The position numbers and the translations under genes are program-made. From positions 86,013,152 to 86,077,151 of the forward strand of contig OX388350.1 of assembly GCA_947579665.1 (NCBI GenBank): a DNA stretch of 64,000 nucleotides. Direction: 5' to 3'. The notes beneath the pieces are model-generated. The model was not told the origin of the DNA. It saw only the letters and a program-made list of their open reading frames with translations, and did no database searches. This DNA comes from Sympetrum striolatum (Eukaryota > Arthropoda > Insecta > Odonata > Libellulidae). This document shows, in pieces, positions 47,514 through 60,825 of this stretch (its first letter is position 1; each line of letters begins with the position of its first letter).

Positions 47514-50500
47514 ACGCTCATGCAGGTGTGACCACTGCCTTTGAATTTCAATGGGCAATGTTTCATCCCAACCGAGCTTTAATTGCCATAGACGTTGCAT
47601 AAGAATTTTATATCTCACTACAATGGGTCCTAGTAGACCTAGTGGATCAAAGATGGAGGCGATGATGGAAAGTACACCTCGTTTGGTTGACTGCGGAACC
47701 TTCTGATTTTCCTTAATTGGAAATTTGAAGTTGTCAGCTGACGGATCCCACGAAAGACCTAATGTCTTTATGATGTTGGTGTCTTCGATTTGAAATGGCA
47801 GATGTGTTTCTCTGTCCATTCGTAATAGAGATGCAAGCAACTCAGTTCGATTAGAACACCATTTGCGAAGGTGGAAACCTCCCTTCTTAAGTAGATCTAT
47901 AAGATCCCTTTGGAGTAAAAGAGCTTCTTCTACAGTTTGAGCACCGCTCATGACGTCGTCAACATAGAAATCTCGGGCCAGCACTTCAGCTGCTGCCGGA
48001 TAATTGCTTACTTCATTCAAGGCAAGTTCCTTGAGTGTGCGAGTAGCCAGAAATGGAGCGGATGCCGTTCCGTACGTCACTGTGGTTAATTGGAAGTGTT
48101 CTAAGATTTTCTCAGAAGATGTTCTCCACAAAATTCTCTGAAGATTCAAGTCACTTGAGTGGACTTTAATTTGTCGGTACATCTTTTCTATGTCGGCTGT
48201 AAATACAACATTATGGGTCCGAAATCTAAGTATGATGGAGTATAAATCCTGTTGTATTGTAGGACCAACCATAAGAATGTCATTGAGGGAAGTATTGTTC
48301 GATGTTTTCGCTGACGCATCAAACACCACTCTAAGTTTAGTTGTGCTCGAGTCCTTGAATATAGGATGATGAGGTAGATAGTAGGACGGCTGGGGAACTG
48401 CAATATCTTCCTCTTCAAGTTTTTTCATGTGGCCTAATGCTTCATACTCTGCCATGAAGTTGTTGTAGTGCTGCCGCAAAGCAGGTTGCCTGTCTAACCG
48501 CTTTTCGAGCTGCTGAAAGCGTCTAAAGGCATTATCAAAAGACAGACCCAGAGCAGGAGCTGATTGTTTAATGGGAAGCCTTACGGTGTATTTCCCGGAT
48601 GTGTTTCTCGTAGTATTTTCCTTGTAATGTATCTCACACTGTCTTTCTTCAGGAGACATAGGAGTAGACTGTACTTCTTCCAACTCCCAAAATCTTTTTA
48701 ACTGTAACTCTAAGTCATCGTCGCATCTCAGCAGGAATGATTGTAGAGTTTGTGTGGTGTTGGACAAAGGAGTGGGTCCTGAAAGAATCCAACCCAATTC
48801 TGTGTCTTGAAGGATAGGATAATTTCCTGGTCTAGTTCTCCTGTTTGGACGCAGTAGGTGGAAGAAGGCTTCAGCACCTATCAACATTTCGACAGGTCCC
48901 GGCTGGAAGAAATTGACGTCAGCAAGCTGGATATCATTTGGAATACCCCAGTCTTGACTGTTAATGTGTACTGCCGGTAAATCTCCAGTGATGCGTGGTA
49001 AAACAGCGCAAGTAAGATTAAACCTGTAATCCTTTGTACTTGAGAAAACTTCTACATTGACCATGTGCCTTGTTTCTGACCTTGTAGAATTTAATCCTTG
49101 AATTGAAATATGATTGTGACGTTTCTTTAAGCCTAGTCGTTGTACCAGTGATTCTACAATAAAATGAGATTGCGAACCCGAATCTAGCAATGCCCTACAT
49201 GTATGGAGTTTCCCATTGCTGTCAGGAATTTTTACTATCGCAGTGGATAGAAGAATTTGCGTTTCGGGCTTAACCTTTAAAGAGCAGTAGGTTGCGAGGT
49301 CTTCTGATGGCGTAGAATTGGATGCATTGTCCTTGTCATTTCCTTTGCCTTCCATGTTAACAGAAGGGTGTTGATGAGGTTGCTGACAATTTTCTTGTCG
49401 TCTGATGAATTCTCGGTGAAGAAGAGTGTGATGCCTCATCCTGCACTTGTGGCAGTGGCTGGAATTGCATTGGCTAAGGTTGTGACCAGGATGTAAACAG
49501 TTAAAACATAATCTGTTTTGTTTAACAATATCGGTTCTCTGCTGAAGGCCAAGGTTCAGAAATTTAGAGCATTTGTATAGTGGGTGCTCTTTACCACATG
49601 CGACACAGGCACTATTCGTAGCAACATAGACTTGCCTTGTCGGACCTTGCCTTGGTTGGCTGGTAGAAGACCTTGTCTGTTTATTCTCGATGGAGTCGAC
49701 TATCTCTAACTCTTGGCATCTTTTTTCGATGAAAGATATTAATTCACTCAATGCTGAGAATGAATGAGTGTCCGTCTGTGCCTCCCATGCGTTTCTGGAA
49801 GAGTGATCCATTTTTTCCAACACTAATTGGGAAATAAGTATTTCGTGCATGGGAGTCTCTAAATTTAATGCTTCTATAGCGTTGGTATTGCTCACCAGTT
49901 GATTGAGTAGACATCTCATGTCACGTACTGATTCTCTTCCTACGTGAGGTAGTGTTAGCAGGTTCTTTATGTGTTTCATTGCAATTAGTCTTGGGTTTTT
50001 GTATCTTTTGCAAACAAGATCCCATGCTAGGCTGAAATTTGCACTCGTAACTGGTAAGCTTTCTATGAGAGCTCGGGCTTCTGATGCAAGTGAACTCAAC
50101 AGATAATGAAAACGTTGGATATTGTCGAGTGCATCATTATTTACAATCAAGCTTCGAAAGATATCGTGAAAATGCATGAAATCTGCTACGTTGCCAGAGA
50201 AGGTAGGAATTTGAATGGTTGGCAGTCGTGTCATGTTGACCACCGATGCCGGTGACGAAACTTGCGAATTTACTGATGAAGCTTGTGATTGCGGTGGAGC
50301 CTCGGAACGTGCTGTTTCTAGCAAGGATAGGCACTTTGATTGTGTTTCGTAGTAAGCTTCTTCAAAGACCTCTCTGTCATCACTGTGATCCTCATTGTCG
50401 GACAACTCTAGCTTACGTTGAATGTCGTTGTATTCCTCCCATATTTGAGGAAGACGTTCTAATCTGACTCGTACTGTATTAAGGTCCGATGAATTATCAA

Positions 50501-50588
50501 ATGAATCAATGAATGTTTTGATTCTAGTTAAACTTCCCTTGGTAATGCCACGTTGTTTAATCAGTAAATTACGTTCACTGGAATCCAT
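47466..50588 (-). CDS. gag-pol: BEL/Pao gag-protease-reverse transcriptase part
   Basis: 1,040 codons from ATG at 50588. Residues ~118-300 form a gag-like DUF1759 domain ([11 protein letters not shown]). Cys/His knuckles follow: [13 protein letters not shown] (328-340) and the CCHC finger [14 protein letters not shown] (361-374), then a further Cys/His cluster to 391. A retropepsin-like protease has DSGS at 469-472. The reverse transcriptase spans roughly 720-915 with [18 protein letters not shown] and the catalytic YVDD at 875-878. A Pao-type A17 region then runs to the end. The last ten residues are out of the family frame, because a 26-bp duplication shifts the reading just before the stop. 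The first ~115 residues are polar and family-typical. All catalytic motifs I looked for are present. Confidence 0.93.
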   Translation of the reverse strand: MDSSERNLLIKQRGITKGSLTRIKTFIDSFDNSSDLNTVRVRLERLPQIWEEYNDIQRKLELSDNEDHSDDREVFEEAYYETQSKCLSLLETARSEAPPQSQASSVNSQVSSPASVVNMTRLPTIQIPTFSGNVADFMHFHDIFRSLIVNNDALDNIQRFHYLLSSLASEARALIESLPVTSANFSLAWDLVCKRYKNPRLIAMKHIKNLLTLPHVGRESVRDMRCLLNQLVSNTNAIEALNLETPMHEILISQLVLEKMDHSSRNAWEAQTDTHSFSALSELISFIEKRCQELEIVDSIENKQTRSSTSQPRQGPTRQVYVATNSACVACGKEHPLYKCSKFLNLGLQQRTDIVKQNRLCFNCLHPGHNLSQCNSSHCHKCRMRHHTLLHREFIRRQENCQQPHQHPSVNMEGKGNDKDNASNSTPSEDLATYCSLKVKPETQILLSTAIVKIPDSNGKLHTCRALLDSGSQSHFIVESLVQRLGLKKRHNHISIQGLNSTRSETRHMVNVEVFSSTKDYRFNLTCAVLPRITGDLPAVHINSQDWGIPNDIQLADVNFFQPGPVEMLIGAEAFFHLLRPNRRTRPGNYPILQDTELGWILSGPTPLSNTTQTLQSFLLRCDDDLELQLKRFWELEEVQSTPMSPEERQCEIHYKENTTRNTSGKYTVRLPIKQSAPALGLSFDNAFRRFQQLEKRLDRQPALRQHYNNFMAEYEALGHMKKLEEEDIAVPQPSYYLPHHPIFKDSSTTKLRVVFDASAKTSNNTSLNDILMVGPTIQQDLYSIILRFRTHNVVFTADIEKMYRQIKVHSSDLNLQRILWRTSSEKILEHFQLTTVTYGTASAPFLATRTLKELALNEVSNYPAAAEVLARDFYVDDVMSGAQTVEEALLLQRDLIDLLKKGGFHLRKWCSNRTELLASLLRMDRETHLPFQIEDTNIIKTLGLSWDPSADNFKFPIKENQKVPQSTKRGVLSIIASIFDPLGLLGPIVVRYKILMQRLWQLKLGWDETLPIEIQRQWSHLHERFHHIAEIYVFITSLI

Positions 50589-50871
50589 GGTAGAATTCTA
50601 AGCGTACAAAGAGTAAGGAAAGGAAAGGAAGGAAAGGAATACGAGCCAAACTTACGTTACTCCCGTACGATGTCCATCTGCGGGCGACGCCTCTCCGAAC
50701 CCTCTTCGAACCCTCCGAACCCGAACCAACTGCGTAGTCGAGATAAGGAATGATGCTGCGATGGCTGCAAGGGAAGACGCTCCGTGTCGAGCCGCCGTCA
50801 CAAGACGCAGAAGCCAGCAAACACATACGAAGTTATATTGCCGTAGAATCCGGCCCGAAGGACCAATTTTA
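50589..50871 (-). other. BEL/Pao 5' leader
   Basis: 283 bp between the 5' LTR and the gag start. It contains a GGAAA-type purine repeat (50609-50638 on the plus strand) and a GC-rich centre. No coding motif. Confidence 0.7.
50849..50866 (-). promoter_or_regulatory. Putative primer-binding site
   Basis: Five bases inside the 5' LTR the minus strand reads TTGGTCCTTCGGGCCGGA, the position where a tRNA 3' end should pair. I cannot name the tRNA without a tRNA set from the host. Confidence 0.5.
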
Positions 50872-51079
50872 TGTTGCGCCTTCGTTCAACAACATAAATA
50901 ATTGACGCTGGTTAAGTGGACTGTATTTATTGTATCTTTTCTCGTAGAATACCCGCGACCCTTCTTTTACACAAAAACCCCAAGCGCCGCCACCCCCAAC
51001 TCTGGTTTCTCTCCTTTCCGTCGCGAGGCGCTGATTACTCCTAGCCGTCTGCTGGGTCCAGGCAAAACACGATGTAACA
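50872..51079 (-). repeat. BEL/Pao 5' LTR (208 bp)
   Basis: Identical to the 3' LTR and followed outside by GATA. As the 5' LTR of a minus-strand element it should hold the promoter. No canonical TATA box is obvious. Confidence 0.95.
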
Positions 51080-51083
51080 GATA

Positions 51084-53087
51084 TATTTGAAGAAATAAAT
51101 CAGATCCAATTTCCTTTTCCCGGAGAACATATTTGTTAAATATTTTGCGGCCTATCTTTTGGAGTCAAAGAGATGATGGATGTTTGTAAGAAGTTTAAAA
51201 TTTCCGAGATAGCGTGCTTATGTATTCTAGAAATACGTCCTTTCTATCCCAAAGATAAATTATATTGATAAATAGCTTCCTCATTTATAATTATACCAAC
51301 GTATCTTCAGTTCAAAGCTGAAGAATGTGAATATTCGTAAACGCTAAACTGAGCCAAACTTCTATTATTAATCTGTTAAGAATTCGGTCTAACTAGCGTT
51401 TGGAACCTCATCTCCAACACCATAGGTTAACAATGTATAAAAGGGGGGAATAAGGCTTACTAAGCAGTATGAGGAGTGAGGTAGTTTGCTCCAGCTTATT
51501 TCACTGTGCTATAATGTTATGCGTAGAATAACTCCATGTCAATTAAATACAGATATTCTCTGAGCGACACTTTTCAAAGCTTTCCGTAATGAGAGACATA
51601 AATCACTGGCAGAATATAGCAACACAGATATTGATCAACGTCTTACAATAATGAGAAATTCGAAATTATAATAAGTTTAATTCTCTTAGAATGTCTCATA
51701 TACTTTACTCGGATTCAACACCTCATCTACTCTAAAGACTTTTGTAGAAGTGGTCACCATTGCATAAGGTTATACCACAGAGAAGCAAGTCTCAAAACAA
51801 GAAATTCTCAATTCATTCAACCTATATTCGGTGAACACTTTAGATGAAAAATACCGATATACATAGATTATATGAAGTTTGTGGGAAGATTTGCATGTCT
51901 TCCTTTCTACACATTCCCTGTCAGCTGTAGTAAAAATGATTTTGTAAAAGAAATAGATAAAAAGGGGATTGTGTGAGAAACATTTAATATCTGTGATGGC
52001 TTAGAATTAATTAGCATTCCAAATTACATCCATTAAGTATTTTATTATTAATACATTATGTACATTCAAATTAAATTTCACTTAATCATTCAATCTCTCT
52101 ATCTGAAAAAATTGTATAAAATGCTGTGAATTTTGGGAAATATTATGAAAAACATTATGTTATAGATCATACCTCAGATTTGTGTATTTTATTGCCTGTT
52201 ATTCTTTAAAATTAATCACCAACAAATAAATAAATTTCATACAACTAGGTATGGAATATTATATTTATAGAAAAAAATTGGTGGTTGAAGGTTAATTTTT
52301 TTACAAAGTAAGTTTAAAATCCAACGAAAATTCTGTAAAATATTCATCCCGAAAGTCGTTTGATACCTCACCCATTTTGAATGAAGAGCTTGCAGTAAGG
52401 AATGGGGTGTACTAGGTAGGATGAGTAGGGAGGCAGTTTGCCTTTATTTTCCTCACTTAGGAAGAATGCTACTATTAGAACATGTCCACACAGATGAAGC
52501 AAACTCAGTTACACTTTTCTTGGCATTCCATAAGGAGATACTTTATGGCAATTCTTCACTCACACTTTAGTAGCTCTCATTTCAACACAGCCATGATCAA
52601 GACTGCGACGAAGGAAAATGAAATATACATTTTTACCTATCCTGTGTCAAATGACAAATTAATGTATTCCATTCATCAGTACATGGATTCAGGAACCAAG
52701 GCACGAGATGTTTTTGTAATTTATGAGTTTCAATTTAACAAATCTCTGCAACTACAGAAGGAAATGTGATTAAATGTGATAACGACAGTAAGATACTCGA
52801 CGTAAGATTAAACTATGGAAATTTTTAGTTACCTTTACTCTAGAGTTTTCAAAAACTCCAAGATGCTGATTAAAATTTTTCCACCCTTAAAAAAGAAGCA
52901 TCATTCTGAAATGATGAAAGATGTGGGATTTAGTTTATTCGGTACACAAATAAAAGATGGAAGTGGTAAATTACATTTTTCACGGCCATTTTTTTCATTC
53001 CCACTGGTCGTGGACGAGCGAGGTCTGCCTCACTTATTAAAAATATAACATCGCTGAGAAACTGCGGAAGAAATGAGTGTCAATATT
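51084..53087. other. No supported gene
   Basis: AT-rich. The plus-strand frames at 52482-52769 (95 codons) and 52815-53048 (77 codons) have no recognisable domain or splice support. Confidence 0.35.
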
Positions 53088-54353
53088 TCAAAGCCAATGC
53101 GTAACTAAATATAGAAATGAATTATAAAATGTCAGTTCTACAGTACATTTTTTGAGGTCCCGCCATTTCCTCTGGTCATTGAGGAGCCAAGTCACTTCCT
53201 CTGTTGTTCTAAATTCAGTAGGTGCCTGTGAAATTAAATTAAAGAAGGAATGTTACAATGAGCAAAATAATCATAGTTTAGCTAACTTGGAGCATATCCT
53301 TACGGAAATTGTTGAGACTATGTATGATACATTTATCCATTTTCTAAAATAAGATCGAAGGAATTTCCTTCTATTAGTTGAATTTGACTTTAGGAATGCA
53401 TGTGACGATTAAGATTGCAAAGAAATTGTGGATAATAATTCTCTACTGTCGTGAAACTTTGTTTAGGTGAGATTTGAAACCCAATAATCTCACCCTTAAT
53501 ATAATTGATTATAATTTGTTCAAAATATAGATATTGATGAGTGGCTTATTGATTTGCAAAACTTCAACAGTATAAAATAAAAATTTAATGAGAGGATGTA
53601 ATCTAAACTTTATACCTAATCCCCTACAACAAATTACTTACTTTGTTTATTTATGGTGAAAATCACATTAATCAGAACTCTTAATGGATCCCACCAAAAA
53701 TGTACGTATTAAATGTATTCCAAGAGAAAAGATTGTCAGATAAGTTAATGCGTTACCATTTTGTTTGCTGCATTTATTGTCTATAAATACACAGATAAAG
53801 TATGCATTAGGTATTTTACCCATAATTATAACTGAGAAATAAATAATATCTCGTCAAAAGTAGTTTATAGTAATGCCATAGAGTTGCTTTCCTTGCATAG
53901 GATGATGTAATTTAGTAGCATAAGCTACAATTCGATTCTTCAATTACCTTATAGAAACCGTACATTCTCCCGGACCTGGTCATCCTCATGATGAAGAAGG
54001 ATGATTCCGAATTGCGATTTTCTTCGCATCTGAATATAAATTGAAATTGTTAAGATAATTATTAGCGTTCAATAATAGAGGAAGTGATGAAAAATGAATA
54101 AATAAATAATTAGTATTTATTAATTTATTCCTTAATAATAAATTTTAAGGAATATCAGTTCGTATAAAGCTTTGTAATATATTTATGACAAGCTATGAAT
54201 CCATCCAAAGTTCTGTTACAGGAACTATAGTCCACTAAAACATGCAATATTATGTCAATCTGAGAATCTCACCTTGAATTGACAATGATTTTGCATGCCA
54301 CCCTCCATGGATATAGCAAAATATTCGCTATTAAGACGAATCTTCCCCAAATC
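53088..54353 (-). CDS. Candidate three-exon gene, unknown function
   Basis: Minus-strand exons are 54273-54353 (81 nt; acceptor atcatag, donor gtgaga), 53948-54029 (82 nt; acceptor tttatattcag, donor gtaatt) and 53088-53225 (acceptor tttaatttaatttcacag, stop TGA). Introns are 243 and 722 bp. One frame stays open through all three exons: middle exon RMTRSGRMYGFYK, last exon opening APTEFRTTEEVTWLL and NDQRKWRDLKK. In another frame the first two exons read FAISMEGGMQNHCQFK then MRRKSQFGIILLHH, but that hits a stop one base before the second donor. I cannot tell which frame is used. The 5' end is missing. No domain recognised. Confidence 0.3.
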
Positions 54354-57300
54354 CTATGATTTAGTTCACTTTTATGCCTTCATCCGTATTCCTCTCCATT
54401 CTGTTCGTTGGTCACTAACCAAATGATCTCGATTTTAAGTGAGCATAGTTACGGTTGCTAAGGTCTTATTTATTTTCTTCAACGCTGAGGAAGGTATAAA
54501 TTAATAAATATTCCAGTACCAGATCGAATTATCGATTAAATATTTTCAGAATCATGCTAACAAAACTTGCATCGCTTTTTAGTTTTGATTGAACACTTTC
54601 ATGAGATACATTAGGGTTAAGTTAATTATTATAATATGTGGGTGTAAATGGTAGAATATGTGTGACATTAGTTGAATAACTACAAATATAATAATTTTCT
54701 GATCAAGTATGATTTCAAAGCGTGAAAAAGAACAATACACATTTTGTTTTTTAAATAAAGTCGTCGAAAGAATCGTTTTAGTGGTCGCAAGGGGTCGATA
54801 CGACCCCAATACTCTAAGAATTATACATTTGTGATCAATTTGTGCAACTCACGAAAATTGAAGTATGCACCTTTAGACGAGGAAACATATTCTTCTTTCA
54901 TAGTTTTGTATTTAACTTTCTCCATTATGTTTAAATTTACGTACAGCTCAATTTTTCAGCAAAATTGATTGAAGAATTTATTATATTTAAAACTGACTTA
55001 TGAACGTAGAACTTTGGTTATAAGTCAAATAAGTTGCCAAGAGTTGTTTTAGAGGGATAATAACTCTTCCGTGTATTAATGCTGTTTTGGGAGATGATAC
55101 TTAACTAGCATCATTAAGATGAAAAATAGGCGCTTGTAAGTATTTGGGATCGTCTTGGAAATCATGTCACTATTCGCTTTAGGTGAAAATATTACAACAA
55201 AATTGGATGTTAGGATTTAAAAGGTGTGCGTTCATTTTCAAATTCTTTACTCAAATAGCAAAACTGATGAAAATCTGGAGAAACCTTCTCTTATCATTCA
55301 AAGTTTTTCTATACATATTGAGCATCTTATTTTTTAAAGTCCTCCGTTCACCCTTCTGATGTTTTGGTATGCTCGACGCTTTCAATTGGTACTCAATCTG
55401 CACAAGATTTTTCACTCGCTTCATATTGAGTTTGTAAATTCTCTTTATTCCTTGGAGAGGTTTATAGCACGATATACGTGCCTCTCTGCACATTCATCGG
55501 CCCATATTTTGTTTGGACAGTTAACAGTCAATTTTTTTATTGGAAAGAAATTCGTCGAAAAGAAATTACACCAAATTCCTTTGATCACTTACTCTTCCAT
55601 TAATAATTTAGACGTTTCTTTTGAAACGTTTAGTTATTAATAAAAACAAATATACTATCACTTATGAATATTTTTTACCAGTGGTATCTTGAGTACAACT
55701 CCAGATCGTTCTAAATATATTCCATTAAAAATGAATCTGCAGTTATTTTTATTGTTTGCAGGCTTCATATTATTTACAAAATTATGTTAGACATAATGTT
55801 CCCAATAAATCAAAATTAAACCAATTAAAAACCTACAACCTTGTCTTCCTTTCCCTTTATAAGTCTCATTTCTGTTTCACCCGTTGGATTCTCACTTCAT
55901 ATTTCCATTTTAAGTTTTCGGAAAAACTGTCTTTACCGCATCTACTAAGTAGTTAAACTATCAACGGATGATCTCTTAGTTTACAGAATATTTTCACCTC
56001 CGCACACAACTTGTTAAATATGATGCCATAAACTTCTGGAAACCTTCTCCTCCAGAGGCTCTCTCCGAAAGCCATTCTATTTTAAAGAGGATGTTCTCTG
56101 TTGAAGGCGCCGAGTTTCGCTTGTTGCAGGATCACGCTTGCGAGAGAATTTGAGAATGCATTTTCCGCTGAGACTCCCTCACTCTCTTTGCTTTCTTTGT
56201 ATTCACTCTCACGTCCTCTCCAACCTAAAGACGCTCCCACAAACCAAATCTATCGCTTTTCCAACTTTACGCCAAGTTGACTCTTTGTCCGTAGTCTAAG
56301 CTTTTAATGTTGAAATTCACCAAGATTTTAAATGTCCATATCATTAGAGATAGAAACGTAGACACTTGCATATCCGAGAGCACTCTTTCAACACTATGTT
56401 AATATTCTAACCCTCTGCCCTACTAATAAGCTAATCTGGAGCTATTTGAAAAACATTTTTCAATTATTACTTTATCAACTATTATTTTCTCTACTAAAAT
56501 ACATTCCATTTTCCAAATTGATATTAGTTCTGTTTTAGAAGAGGTAGTATGTGCAGAAATTTCCTTAAAGTCTGGCAGGCTGCGTAGTTGTGTAATGCCA
56601 GAGACCTGATCATAATCTTGTTTCTCTCTCAATACTATATTTCTGGTAATTTCTACTTAAACTGAATTACTTAAACATTTTAAGAAGCGATTGCTCCATT
56701 GTCTTTGCTTCCATCTTGTTGACACATCAACTTGTCCATTAATCCTTCTCAAAAGACTCCATTTTATGCCTCACTTTACCGGGCTTTCGAACTCAATAAG
56801 TCTTTGAGCCACTTAAAGTCCTTCATTTTCTAAGGGATCATCTCCGTGTCCTCGTTTTAACACCCGTTGCATAACGCAATGTAAAAGTTGTGAATGTGTA
56901 CGAAAAGATGAGAGAAATAGTTAAGCTTATCTGACTATGGAAACGGATTAACTGAACAGTATTTTAAGATGTGATTTGTATGTATGGGATGGAGCTTTGT
57001 AACTCGGGTTATTAACGTTTATAAAAATAAGGAGATAGATATCCTCTGACAATTCTTTACTGAAATTGAAGTCACCTGCAAAGAGATGCCACTGAGATGT
57101 GACTTGTAATTTGAGGTATTTGTGGCAGTAAATTTAAGCTCGACATTCTACCTGTATTTCAATTTAGGTTGATATTTAGATATCTATCGGTGCCAAATAT
57201 GAAAACTGTAATTTTTTTCTTCTGAAAATATAATTTTTATTGTGTTACGAAGAGTTCACTAATTTATTAGCTTTCATTTTTTGCGTGCTTCCAAATACTT

Positions 57301-57705
57301 GGTGATTCAAAACATTTATCGCAGCAGGAAAAAAGTGGGATTCGTACAATATGAAACCGTCAGTCAGTCTGCGCCAAGTTGTAAAAGTCGCTGTTTTCAT
57401 CCTGATGTCATCCTACCACAAGTTAAAAACTCATCCTCTAGACTGTATTTCAGGAAATTTTATATGCGTAAATTAACGCGTATGGATAAAATTGAAATAT
57501 CCTGGAGTACAAACTGAGTTTAAATTTCTTCTACATTTCCATATATTGATATGAACTCAAGTACTACCACTCAATTTTTAGTCTTAAATGAATTCTAAGA
57601 GAAGTGAAAATATGTTATCTTAATTACACTAATTACGGTTGATTTCGTAGTAATAATCATAACACTGAAATTAAGAGGCATTAATTATCATTCTTTTAAT
57701 TTCAG
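54354..57705. other. No supported gene
   Basis: AT-rich with a C/T-rich patch near 56,150-56,250. Frames at 55251-55493 and 55359-55640 are of chance length and overlap each other on opposite strands. Confidence 0.35.
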
Positions 57706-57768
57706 CGATAACCACTTCTACATCTACTGACCTCTGATTGGTGTCGAGTCTGTTCTATCAACTCAATG
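57706..57768 (+). other. Candidate 63-nt exon, possibly 5' leader with start codon
   Basis: Acceptor ttcttttaatttcag and donor ATG|gtgagt enclose 63 nt that carry stops in all three frames but finish with an ATG at the donor. That would suit a leader exon whose start codon is the last codon. A possible next exon in phase begins at 58316 after tgtttttacag and stops at 58375, giving a very short peptide. Splice signals are the only support. Confidence 0.2.
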
Positions 57769-58375
57769 GTGAGTGAAGTAATCATTCTTAATCATATGAC
57801 CTTTTATAACCTCAATTCGATTGAGGACGAGGAGCCCTTCGGGATTAATCGGAACCTCAGTCAGTATCAGTAATAAATACCTCAACTTCGTTCAGCTGTC
57901 GTTTTATATTCCAAAAAGTAGGAAACTGGGGAAGTCTGAGGATTTTATCGAAAATTGCGAAAAAGGCAGCTTTGGCCAGTTAAGATGATTATCACATAAA
58001 TTTCGCGATGCTCCGACTAAGTTTCGGAAGCCGATTAAATGCCGATGAATTAATTCAGTCGCCGTTAATCCTTTCAATCATCTCGTGAACGCATCCGTGA
58101 AATTTCATGCACGACTTTCCGCTTCGAGTCACTTTGAAGTACTCGTTAAAAAGTAAATGAGACATAAATGCTCGGCTTCAAGAGACTCCCATTTCCGTCT
58201 GCTTTCAATTACGGGGAGCTCTCGACTGCCTCGGACTACTGCAACGCTTTTCAATTTTCGGCGGAAAAATACTAACTCCGTGAATACGTGTGTCAATAAT
58301 TTCATGTTTTTACAGTTTCAGAGACCTCGAGATCCACGGGTCCCAAATTTTAGGGTACGCTATAGTTGCGCTTAA

Positions 58376-60400
58376 TTAATCTACAATTAAATAATTTTAA
58401 GATTTTATTTATTTTTAATTTAACGTGGTAAAGGGATCTTTTCAGAAAAGCATGAAATAGCCAAATATAGAGATTTTCTTTGTACACAAAATATCGATCA
58501 ATAAAACTTCACCTTGGAAGATTATAGTTGTGGAGACATTTATCACTGGTGAATGGGAAGGAAGCGTGAAGTGAAACTCACTTACGCAATACCTCTGGTT
58601 TCACTCCGAAGTGCAAACAGGATGAAACCACCGATAAATCACTCCCAAAATTCATATCCTTCATTTTCCAAACTCTCACTGAGAATCCCGCCAGAGACAA
58701 ACAGATTCGTTGCGAGTGAAATATCGGTGAATTACGTTCTTCCTCCTTCGCCCACTGAAACGTGGAATGGGCAGTCATGGAATTCACATCAAAAACCTCT
58801 TTTTCGGATTCGTGGAAGTGAGTCATCAGCTCCAATAAGAGAAGGAGCTTCACATTCTGTCTATTTCAAGCAAAAGAATCCTCGGTTATTGGCCACTGAA
58901 TCATTCAAAAGATGAGTGCTGTTATAAATATCCTCTTTCCACAGTTACAAATAAGCCATCGTAATCTTATCATAACAGCTCTATATAACAGTGACGCTTT
59001 CAGACGGTCGCTTAACTAATAGATATTTATAACATCCAGTAATTATGGAATGTGTCTGTTTAAAAATCGAAACCACTTACTGATATCCATCCACCTAATA
59101 AGAAGACAAAGTGATAAAATTTTATCCTTACACGAAGAATTTCTGTGATCTCTTAGGACATTATTACTTGTTAATTAGACGTAATCCAAAAAATATACTT
59201 CATGTTGGAAGAATGACCTGATGTTTCTCTTCCAAGTTTCACTAATTAACTTGAAATTTTTTGTAAGTTATGGAATAGAAAATTTGGCTTTGAAAAATAT
59301 GTTTAAAAAATCAACTTTTTTTAACTAGATAGAATATTTTATTTGGAATCATTTTCATACCCGGAATAAATTCATAAGCGCTTACATGTAACAACATAAT
59401 AAACGCTAACATAATTCTACCATTTTAGCATAATTTATGATTAAAATTTAAAAAAATATATATAAATAGATGTTTCTAAAAAAATTGTGTATGGAAGTAT
59501 CGACTTTGTAAAATGAAATCACTTTTCAGTAAGTCCTTTCCTACGTAAGGAATATAATATTTCTCCATTCCTTCCAGCACCTATATTCATCTTTACATTC
59601 TGAGACATTTCTTCATACGCCATTAATTTCTTAATTACCATGATAATATTTCTTTGAAATCGCTTCCATCTTATTCTACTCCATCTTCAGTACCATATTC
59701 TTTTCAAAACCTCATAATCTGATTTTATTATTTTTCTGGTCTACTGTTATATTTACGCATCCCATCCCATGAGCCACTTTCCGTCCAAATACATAAAGCA
59801 ACGTAGGCTTTCCCTTATCAATTATGAAGGGTTTTGTTCATTCACCACCGGTGCTTTCTATCCACCTTTCCTTATCGATTGTTCTTCATTTATTCAATCT
59901 TTCGTACCGACGTCATCTCACTCGTAATAGCCTTAACATCCACAAAAGTAGTCATCAAACAACAAGGATGGAAAAGGTACACTTCAGAATACAGCCAATA
60001 CCTCTTCTGTAGAAGCTCCCCGTTTTTAATCACTAGGAAACTAAAAGAAATGCATAATACTTTTTACATTATATTGAGTCCTTCTTTTTGGTTTTAAATC
60101 TGATAACATGACATGCTATTTGTGCAAAGTAAGGTCTGACTATTTTAACTTCACGTTTAAGTGAGCCCTTGACCATCTATTATCACATGTATTTACTCAT
60201 TCTTAAAGTTTCAATTCACATATCTTTTCTTTCTCTTGACACCTTTTACTCATTTGTGTCTATTCACCATACTCTGTCGATCAAAGTTCTAATTTATACT
60301 TCTAGTCATTTCTTATTCTCCTCACAGTGAAAGTGGTTTTCATATTTAACATGATCGTTGCCACATTTTTTCACAGCACATATATTTCATGTATCTTATC
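58376..60400. other. No supported gene
   Basis: A 120-codon plus-strand frame (58553-58915) and a 91-codon minus-strand frame overlap in a GC-richer patch; neither has a recognisable domain. From about 59,560 the sequence becomes C/T-rich. Confidence 0.35.
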
Positions 60401-60825
60401 TTATGGTGTTCTGCCTGTCGGCAGGTCCCATACACCACAACTGTTTCCACTTAATCCTATCCCGGGCCTCTTCTTTGGTCTTTTTGTATTATCCTCTCTT
60501 CACCTCATCTATTCACTTTAGCTTTCTTCCTCTCTTTTCTCCTTCTACCGTTCCTTCAATGGCTGTACTTAGAATCCCCTTCCTCTTACAACATGTCCTA
60601 TCCAGCTTCCTTTTCTTTTCTGTTTTGTGCGGAGTAATGTTCTTTCCTCCCTAACTCCTTTTAGCACTTCATCATTTTTTATTCTATCCACCCATTTTAT
60701 TCTCTCCATCTTCCTCCAGACCCACATTTCAAAAGCATCAATCCTATCCTTCTCTTTTCTTCCCAAGGTCCATGTTTCGCATCCATATAACATAACGCTC
60801 CATATATTTAATGTATATAATATAT
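60401..60825 (-). pseudogene. LINE reverse transcriptase 3' fragment
   Basis: Minus strand: IWSVMLYGCETWT (start near 60,810), then DAFEMWVWRKMERIKW and GSWIGHVVRG, a layout known from the C-terminal end of many non-LTR retrotransposon proteins. After a frame change near 60,570 the sequence continues ILSTAIEGTVEG, then EEARDRIKWKQLW and GPADRQN, which is also LINE-typical. At least one frameshift and two stops break it, and the 5' end is missing, as usual for old LINE insertions. The clade cannot be fixed. Confidence 0.75.

Larger units (their letters stand above)
45096..51079 (-). mobile_element. BEL/Pao LTR retrotransposon
   Basis: A 5,984-bp element on the minus strand with identical 208-bp LTRs that start TGTTGCG and end GTAACA on the plus strand. 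GATA flanks both sides (45092-45095 and 51080-51083); reading one A as shared gives a 5-bp AGATA, the size usual for BEL elements. From 5' to 3' (high to low coordinates) it carries LTR, primer-binding region, gag-like domain with zinc knuckles, aspartic protease, reverse transcriptase, RNase H, integrase, polypurine tract and LTR. The order and the DUF1759/A17-type domains are those of BEL/Pao. Identical LTRs mean a very recent insertion. The single coding region is split by a 26-bp duplication. Confidence 0.95.

Noticed and set aside
58553..58915. 120-codon frame overlapped by a 91-codon antisense frame
   Set aside because: Only length and mild GC enrichment support it; no domain, splice site or start context was convincing, so it is noted as gene-free.
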